Part shown: piece after piece, positions 57,823-64,000 of the stretch
Layout of the letters: each line of letters begins with the position of its first letter
Position numbering within the stretch: position 1 is the first letter of the stretch
Assembly: GCA_028456385.1 (NCBI GenBank)
Contig: JALNQF010000010.1
Location: 434,001 to 498,000 of the forward strand
Direction of reading: 5' to 3'
Length of the DNA: 64,000 nucleotides
DNA from: Ophiosphaerella korrae
Taxonomy: Eukaryota; Ascomycota; Dothideomycetes; Pleosporales; Phaeosphaeriaceae
Made by a program: the position numbers and the translations under genes
The notes under the pieces: generated by a model
Told to the model about the DNA's origin: nothing
The model's input: the letters and a program-made list of their open reading frames with translations, nothing else
Database searches by the model: none

Positions 57823-58968
57823 ATGCTGGGCTACATCTCGAGCACCCGCAAGAAGAGCTGTTTTGCCTGTGTGAAGAGCAAGAGGCGCTGCGACCTGCGC
57901 TATCCGTTTTGCAGCCGCTGTTCTGCAAAGGGAATCAACTGCGCATACCCTAATGCTGGAGCTGTTCCTACAGAGGTGGTCATTCGCCAGACAACCCCAG
58001 ACCTCACACCAGTAGCCGACTCGACAACACCATGCTTCGTCGACCCGCTCCTCTTTGCTCCAGTCGCTTCAAGCGACTCTTCCGGCTCAAGCTCAAGTCC
58101 AGAGAGTCTCCACACGCTGCAAATATCTGATGACTGGGGTGTACACATGCAACCACTACGCCCTCAAACGCCCTTACCACGCATGCTCGTCCCTGAACTC
58201 GCATATCAAAGCTTCCTAGACGATGCCCAAACCCTCTACATCGTGCGTTCAATACGCGGCTTCATCTCATCCATGGCCTACTCTGGCGCCACAATGTTTC
58301 TCCACCAATCCCTCTATGCCAACCACCAACCGCAACCCTACCAAGACTGTGTCGCCATCAGCGCCCTCTACCTCGCCCAAACCTCACGCAACAGATCCAT
58401 CCTGGCCGCCAGCATCGCAAGCAAAATCTCCCAGCTCGCCGCCCTGTCAACTACATGGACGCTCACAGAACACCTCGCCGCCGTCCAAGCCCTCATCATC
58501 TACCAGGCAATCCGTCTCTTCGACCCAGACCCCGCGCTCCAAGCCATCGCCCAAAAACACAATCGCTTGCTCGAGCTCTGGTCTGCTCATCTATGGAAAC
58601 GCGCCTTCAACGAAACCCCGTCCTTCGTATCCGACCATGACTGCTGGATCTTTTACGAATCGTTGCGCCGCACCATCATCATGTCCGTCTTCACCCGCTG
58701 TGGCTGGTCATGTTTTGCCAAGGGCGGTTTGACAGATCAAGTACCAGTGCTTGCGCAATTGCCGCTGACCAAGGACTTTGGCGCCTGGGAGTGCGATGGA
58801 GAGGGGTGGAGGGCGAGGACGGGCTTGTGTGAGGGGAAGGAGGTGGTCACTTATGGGGATTTTTCGGGTATGTGGACGCCTGAATGCCCGTTGACGGATT
58901 TGGATACATTTGGGAAGTTGTTGCTTGTGCCGTGTTTGGGGAGTGCGGATCCGAGGTTGCTGGCGTAG
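57823..58968 (+). CDS. Zn2Cys6 binuclear cluster transcription factor
   Basis: Single exon, 381 aa from the ATG at 57823. The DNA-binding motif is C13-x2-C16-x6-C23-x6-C30-x2-C33-x6-C40 with the basic loop VKSKRRCDLRYPFCSRC, exactly the Gal4-type spacing. A Ser-rich linker (about 85-105) follows, then a helical C-terminal half (about 125-340) that corresponds in position to a middle-homology regulatory region, though it is short for the family (usual total 500-800 aa). It is convergent with a short-chain dehydrogenase, only 106 bases between the stop codons. Target genes are unknown. Confidence 0.85.
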   Translation: MLGYISSTRKKSCFACVKSKRRCDLRYPFCSRCSAKGINCAYPNAGAVPTEVVIRQTTPDLTPVADSTTPCFVDPLLFAPVASSDSSGSSSSPESLHTLQISDDWGVHMQPLRPQTPLPRMLVPELAYQSFLDDAQTLYIVRSIRGFISSMAYSGATMFLHQSLYANHQPQPYQDCVAISALYLAQTSRNRSILAASIASKISQLAALSTTWTLTEHLAAVQALIIYQAIRLFDPDPALQAIAQKHNRLLELWSAHLWKRAFNETPSFVSDHDCWIFYESLRRTIIMSVFTRCGWSCFAKGGLTDQVPVLAQLPLTKDFGAWECDGEGWRARTGLCEGKEVVTYGDFSGMWTPECPLTDLDTFGKLLLVPCLGSADPRLLA

Positions 58969-59074
58969 AGGGAGGAGAGGCGAGTTGGTTGTTGTGGAGG
59001 TCTGGGGTACTTGTGGATAGCCGTACACACCGCATTAACATCTCTCCTCAAACCCAAAAAAAAAAAAAAAAACA

Positions 59075-59824
59075 TCACCAAGGGATATCCACCCCAAACC
59101 GATCCACAAACCGCCCACTCCCCTCACTCCCCAACTCCTCAATAACCCCCAAGCAATCCCTCAAACTCTCCTCCACCCCCATCGCCCCCTCCTCCTTCCA
59201 CCCCACCAACCCCGTCTCCACCCTCCCTGGATGCAGCAACAAAAACGCCACACCAGGCACATCAACACTGAAGCTCTTAACCACGGCATTCACCGCCGCC
59301 TTACTTGCCCGATACGCATACGCCCCGCCAGACCCATTGCTCGCAACCGACCCCATCCGCGACGAGAGCACCACCACCCGCGCGCCAGCCTGCATCTCCA
59401 GCCGTGGCAGAAACGCTGCAATTACGTTGAACGTGCCGCACGTGTTGACTTCAAGCGTAGACAGCAACGTCGCGTGGTCCATGGCGCTCCACGTTTCCGC
59501 GCCCGCGACGTCCCCGGGCTTCTGCGCGGCGACGCGCGGGACAAGGCCGCGGACGCCGGCGCAGTGGATGAGCAGGTTGATGGGGGTGGTGGTGGTGGTG
59601 GGGGGAGAAAGTTGGGATGCAAGGTTTGCGAGGGCGGGTTCGTCGCAGAGGTTGATTTGGGTAAAGGTGACGTTTTGGAGGTGCGGGAGGGTGCGCAGGG
59701 CGGCGGGTGGAGGGGCGATGTCCAGAGCGAGGATTTGGGATGTGCTTGGGAGCGAGGCGTAGTGGTGGAGGAAGGCGAGGCCGAGGCCGGAGGAGGTGCC
59801 GGTTATGAGGATGGTTTGGGACAT
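59075..59824 (-). CDS. Short-chain dehydrogenase/reductase
   Basis: Single exon, 249 aa. The Rossmann nucleotide-binding motif is TGTSSGLG (9-16), the NNAG position is HCAG (87-90), and the catalytic set is Ser154/155 with Tyr171-x3-Lys175 (YRASK). The Asp35 in ALDIA suggests NAD(H) preference, as an acidic residue there usually selects against the 2'-phosphate. A classical SDR of typical length; substrate unknown. A poly-A run of about 17 bases lies just beyond the stop. Convergent with the Zn2Cys6 gene; the proximity does not prove a shared pathway. Confidence 0.87.
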   Translation of the reverse strand: MSQTILITGTSSGLGLAFLHHYASLPSTSQILALDIAPPPAALRTLPHLQNVTFTQINLCDEPALANLASQLSPPTTTTTPINLLIHCAGVRGLVPRVAAQKPGDVAGAETWSAMDHATLLSTLEVNTCGTFNVIAAFLPRLEMQAGARVVVLSSRMGSVASNGSGGAYAYRASKAAVNAVVKSFSVDVPGVAFLLLHPGRVETGLVGWKEEGAMGVEESLRDCLGVIEELGSEGSGRFVDRFGVDIPW

Positions 59825-60192
59825 GGGATTGGAGTTTAGTTGGGGGGGTGGGGAGGTCGGGAAATGGGTTTGGGTTTGGGTTTGGGTTTGTGTTGATTCA
59901 CTTGGATTGCTGAATGGTGCAGGGTGTATGTGGTTGTCGTGGACCAGAGATTACGCTAGCTTGAGGTTGTTGGTCCCGCGCTGCACAAACTCAAACTAGC
60001 AGAGAGAGTAGTAGGCTTTACAATTGCCGATTGTAGGTCCCGTCCACACACCAAGAGAACATTGCCGATAGAAGTAATATCATAGCCGAAGACTTCAGAT
60101 GGTTACTTTTCTATAAATTCAAGAACCACAACCAACGGAGCGTCCAATTACGGAGGAAAAACCCTTCCTTTGAGCTACATACGGGCAAAAAT
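59825..60192. promoter_or_regulatory. Divergent promoter region of the SDR and flavin reductase genes
   Basis: About 370 bases. A GGGTTT hexamer repeat (about 59865-59890) lies near the SDR start. TATAAAT at 60112-60118 is about 75 bases before the ATG of the flavin reductase and is a good TATA candidate. Confidence 0.5.
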
Positions 60193-61129
60193 ATGTTTTA
60201 CCAGCCTGGGAAAGAGCACCATGGATTGCCTCATGATCCATTCAAGGTCAGTGATTACTGCTATATACACAAGGACTCGATGCTTTCCAACAGCCCTTGC
60301 CCTCAGGTATTGAAGCTAGACTACTTTGGCCTACTAGGTCTGAAGTCATACACACCGAGAGACAAGAAAGATCCATCCATCCATCCATCCATCCATCCCA
60401 ATCACCCAACAATGAAATACCAACACAAAACCCGACTTACCTAACACACGCCACCAGGCCTGTGTCGTCCCCCGCCCCATCGGCTGGATATCCACGCTCT
60501 CCGCCCAAGGCAGCGCCAACCTCGCCCCATACTCCCAATTCAACAACCTAACCTTCGACCCCCCCTACGTAATGTTCTCCGCCAACCAAACGCCCACGGC
60601 GCAGCAAAAAGACACGGTCCGCAACGTAGAAGCCACAGGCGTATTTTGCTGGAACCTAGCCACGTACGAGCTAAAGGACGAGGTGAACAAGACGGCCGAG
60701 CAGCTCGAATACAGCGTCGACGAATTCGAGCACGCGGGGCTGGAAAAGCAGGATGCGACGCTGAATAGTGTGCACGTCAAAGGGGCTGGAAGGAAAATGG
60801 TGCCCATGGTGAAGAGAAGCCCGGTCAAGTTTGAGTGCGAGCATTACACGACGTTACGGCTGCCGGGCAATCCGCCTCTGGGCTCGGTGGACGTTGTGAT
60901 TGGCAGGGTCATTGGGATTCACATTGACGAGGCGGTTTTGACCGATGGGAAGATTGACGTTAGGAAGACGCAGCCGATTGCGAGGTTGGGGTATTTTGAG
61001 TATGCGGTTGTCAAGGAGACGTTTGAAATGCCGGTTCCGGGGCTGAGTGAGGTGATCAAGGCGGGGTTGGAGGGGAGTGTAAAGGGGAATAGAGAGGCGT
61101 ATGAGAGGGGTAACGAGATTAGGAGTTAG
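60193..61129 (+). CDS. Flavin reductase-like FMN-binding protein
   Basis: Two exons, 60193-60246 and 60458-61129, give 241 aa; the first intron is long for this window (211 nt) and contains an ATCC microsatellite. The motif VVPRPIGWISTLS near residue 20, NLAPYSQFNNLTFDPPYVMFS, and later IGRVIGIHIDEAVL define the flavin reductase-like (DUF447/flavoredoxin-type) fold that binds FMN. Such proteins reduce flavins with NAD(P)H or act as partners of monooxygenases. The stop overlaps by 11 bases with a possible minus-strand frame (61119-61376). Substrate unknown. Confidence 0.85.
60372..60398 (+). repeat. ATCC microsatellite in an intron
   Basis: About six to seven tandem ATCC units within intron 1 of the flavin reductase gene. 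Confidence 0.8.
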
Positions 61130-61376
61130 TTGTTTTGCGAAGAGCTGAAGAGGGGATGTAAAAGAGCTTCGGCAATCCAAATCTGAATTGTTGGACGTAA
61201 ACAACCTTGAGTGGTGTTGCGGGATTATTCAAATACCAGGCACCTACTGCCAATCCAATTGCTACCCAAACGCCAAATAAAACGAAGCGGGATATGTACG
61301 CTTTGCGATCCCCCCTATATGGCATGAAATCTCTGGAGAAATTGACAGCGGTCTGCCTGGAACGCGCCAATCTCAA
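61119..61376 (-). CDS. Possible small single-pass membrane protein
   Basis: An 85-aa frame on the minus strand with a basic N-terminus (MRLARSRQTAVNF), a transmembrane stretch (RFVLFGVWVAIGLAVGAWYL) and a short tail. The N-terminal basic helix would suit a mitochondrial protein. It overlaps the end of the plus-strand flavin reductase by 11 bases and starts 60 bases after the helicase stop. No family recognised; could be chance. Confidence 0.35.
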   Translation of the reverse strand: MRLARSRQTAVNFSRDFMPYRGDRKAYISRFVLFGVWVAIGLAVGAWYLNNPATPLKVVYVQQFRFGLPKLFYIPSSALRKTTNS

Positions 61377-61436
61377 CCTTTCTAGAGCAAACCAACCAAC
61401 ACCTGTACGTGTTCGAAACTCAGGTTGCTCAAAAGC

Positions 61437-63934
61437 TCAATTTGAGACTTGCAAAGACGCTGGTTCAAGCGGCTTCTTCTTTAAGTACTTCTCAAAGAAC
61501 TCCTTGACTTGTTCGTTCGCGCCGCCCAAGTTGGACCGTGGAAGGCCTAAGACTTTCAGACCCATGAGCGATCGTGCTCTGCTGACTGTTGACACATTAG
61601 CTCGCCCAAGACATGATGACGGGTAGGCATTGACATACGCGCGACGTAAATCTGACTAGGCTCGAATGCTCTAGAAAGGTCAACAATGACTCGATCGAGT
61701 GTCATGCCCTAGTATGAAATTAATCGAATTCAACCGAGAAAACAAATATCGCGTACCTGCGACTTGTGCACCGTAATCGCGTACCCTGCTGTCAGTGGAA
61801 TCTGAGCCCTTGACAGCAGGCTATGAGGCGCCTCATTACCCAATTCGTTTGCTGTACAGTCTGCGAAGATAGTCCGGGTCAAGCCATTATCGAATTTGAC
61901 GATAGGCCATGGCTGACGTTTGTTTTCTCTGCCAAATACCTTAATCTGACCCTCGATGTAAGCAGCATGCTCGCCTCTTATGTACTTTACTCCGGGGGCG
62001 GTCGATTCATTTCTGCCATCTGCTTTTCGCGGCAAACGTGCCTCGTTATATTCCTCAAACCCAATGATAGTTCCTTGTGAGCCATTAACGAGACCTTGGG
62101 TCGGCTCGATATTTGCTTGTAGAACAATCCTCATTTCCTCTTTCAACTGCACGGAAACTTCGTATCTGTGCTCTTTCTATGATGCAATATTAGTAGCGAC
62201 TTAACTAGCTTTGGCTCGTTCGTACCAGCGCTATCAAAGTGCCATCGTGTGCACGGCGCGAATTCTTCTCCAAATTGGTGTCGCTTCTATGTTCCATTCT
62301 CCAATCAAAATTGTCTACACATTTGTATGTGCGAGCTTCAAGGGGGAGTCGGGCAATGTTGTCGTTATTGATTCGATCCACGTCAATGCGTCTGGCGAAC
62401 AACTGGATGGCGCCTCCTGTCTCCGAGGTATGGTTGAGCAGCACATTCGCATGAGGTGGCATAATGATACCATCTATGTGATGTTAGCCCAGTGGTCAAT
62501 GCAAGGCCCTTCTCAGAGACCGCAATGACACTCTGCACGTACCAGTCCGTATCTTCTGTAAGATGCTAATGAACTTCCTGTCACTCTGTCGGTGTATCTC
62601 AGTGAGGTTGATATGCTGGAAATTGCACTCCTACAATCATTAACCCCAAACTAAGAGATTGCACTCAGCATTTCAACACTTACCTGCCACGCTTTGCTTC
62701 GAAAAGCCCACTTATCAATGTCGTAGAAAACATCCTCGCGGCAATATTTGTTCTCACAACGGTATTCTTTTGGACTATAGCTGTTGTCACGTTCCAGCTC
62801 CCAACCACAGCCTATACAGTGTTGAAATGGCCTTACGGGAGACAACTGACAAAACTGTGAGTGAGGTTAGTGAAGCATTTTAAGACGGTATACATGCCTT
62901 ACGTCGCCAGTAACTACAAGCTGCACGCCACCAAATGGCCCGCCACCGAATTTGGTACCTATTGAAGCTTTCATGACCTCATTAAGACGTTCAAAGAGCA
63001 GGTTCTCAACCATACTAATCTCATCAATGACCAGCACATCGACTGAATCAAAACGTTGCCAGATTTCCTTTCCATGAGCAGCTTGCATGAGCTTGTCCAG
63101 AGGCCTCTTCATGCTGTCAGGCGTCCACCCTGCAAAACTCCATGTCGTCACGCCGCCAACATTGAGTGCAGCGAGGTTAGTCGGAGCAACAATCGTGACT
63201 CGTTTCCCTTGGCTTTGGAGCTGTTTGACAAAAGCCTTGAGTATAGTACTCTTTCCACACCCAGCTGAGCCAGTGTAAAATACGTTGTGGCCCTGCAGAA
63301 TCAAATCTACAACTTTCTGTTGCTCTGGCTTTAGCACAGGCTCGGCATCAAAGGAGCTTGTGGTATCCACTCTGGGTGGAGCTGCTGCTTGTAACCTAGG
63401 AGGGGACGATATTGAACCAAACACATCGGATCGTGTTTGTATGCTTCTGCCATTCGGAGATTCCGGCTCAGATAGTCCACCTGGTGGGAACAGAGATCTA
63501 TCTGCAAGTTGTGTAGAAGTCGTAGACTGGACAGAGGTTGGGACATGGTGGTTGTATGCAGGTGCGATTGATCGTTTCTGAAAGCCACCACTGGAACTCA
63601 GTAGAGGTTTTGAAAATACGATCTGCTCATCTAACCAAGCTTGCGCCTCTGTCCTGCTCATGAAGCCTTTGTGTTTCGCACCGGAGTATCTTTTGATTTG
63701 CATTTCCACGTCTTCCCAGACCGTGTAAATCCCTGGTTGATGCCCAGAAGCGACAGCGTAATAGCGTTTCCTCTTGTACTTTGATCCCGTCTGATTCTCC
63801 GGCTGTTCGGGGCTGGATGCGATCTCGAGTGGGCTATGTTGAGAGCCCTGGGCTGGCACGGGTATCTCTGCATATTGTTCTGTTGGCTCCCAATCGCGGT
63901 ACCGGCTATGCTTATCCCTATGGTTGTCGCCCAT
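61437..63934 (-). CDS. PIF1-family helicase with an RNase H1 N-terminal domain (start may lie outside the window)
   Basis: Seven exons on the minus strand: 62903-63934, 62684-62854, 62543-62630, 62226-62473, 61757-62176, 61639-61708 and 61437-61585, giving 725 aa from the Met at 63934. The frame remains open to the window edge, so the true start may be upstream. Residues 57-101 (YYAVASGHQPGIYTVWEDVE...AQAWL) are the RNase H1 N-terminal hybrid-binding domain. Then come helicase motifs: Walker A GSAGCGKST (222-230), DEIS (304-307), VVTGDFCQLSP, NLTEIHRQ, TAGYAITVHKSQ and VALSRARSLMGLKV. PIF1 enzymes unwind G-quadruplex and RNA-DNA hybrids 5' to 3'; the hybrid-binding domain fits an R-loop role (inference). 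Confidence 0.88.
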
Positions 63935-64000
63935 CCTGTACAAGGCTTCTGGAATGACAGAAGATTGTCCGGGTAGCCTAGGATAAATAACTTCGGAAGT

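Noticed and set aside
59865..59895. GGGTTT repeats near the SDR start as an interstitial telomere
   Set aside because: The unit is GGGTTT, not the fungal TTAGGG, and only four or five copies occur in the SDR upstream region. It is more likely simple low-complexity sequence.
61400..61445. GTTCGAAACT as a tRNA B box
   Set aside because: No matching A box or cloverleaf arms were seen; the bases are at the 3' end of the helicase gene.

Overview
This window is nuclear DNA from a filamentous ascomycete, most likely a Dothideomycete of the order Pleosporales (inference). Genes are intron-containing with short introns of about 45-80 nt and GT-AG borders. The proteins are fungal: the kinetochore protein Spc7, the H3K27 methyltransferase KMT6 with CXC and SET domains, a plant/fungal-type class II DAHP synthase, a Zn2Cys6 regulator, an AA11 copper monooxygenase and a two-domain CHR chromate transporter. 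The placement within the class rests on protein style only. I saw no tRNA, rRNA or CRISPR array.

Layout. 0.4-7.3 kb: three RING-type proteins (two minus, one plus) and a SET-domain methyltransferase of the Rkm4/SETD6 group. 8.9-17.3 kb: a secreted AA11-X278 protein, a multi-pass membrane protein, a Cys/His-containing protein of unknown function and a secreted class 3 lipase. 18.4-24.9 kb is the accessory core: an SRPK-like kinase; a gene joining a fungal STAND-type N-terminal domain directly to about nine nearly identical 42-residue TPR repeats, bracketed by inverted homologous repeats; a decayed Tc1/mariner transposase; and a secreted alpha/beta hydrolase. 25-29 kb is mostly gene-poor and holds one small secreted cysteine-containing protein. 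29.3-36.8 kb: a GH16 glucanase, an AARSD1-like tRNA editing protein with a large inverted repeat over its 3' end, a RING+chromodomain protein and a type B carboxylesterase. 37.4-43.3 kb: a Q/P/Y-rich protein, the chromate transporter and a second carboxylesterase. 43.5-55.1 kb is a conserved housekeeping block: SPC7 and KMT6 (divergent), HYPK and DAHP synthase. 55.4-64 kb: a small MGxxxS-type protein, a Harbinger-transposase-like domain protein, a Zn2Cys6 factor convergent with a short-chain dehydrogenase, a flavin reductase-like protein and a PIF1-family helicase carrying an RNase H1 N-terminal domain, whose reading frame is open to the window edge.

The most promising unusual locus is 20.0-22.9 kb. 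The TPR units are almost identical at DNA level and differ at a few fixed positions, as in fungal NLR-type recognition receptors, but no NTPase domain lies between the N-terminal domain and the repeats. The last repeat is broken by a one-base deletion. C/T and G/A differences between the flanking repeat arms, and a TGG-to-TAG change in the neighbouring transposase, fit repeat-induced point mutation. Exon borders were worked out by eye from splice signals and protein continuity. They are strong where reading phase and family motifs agree, and unconfirmed by transcripts.
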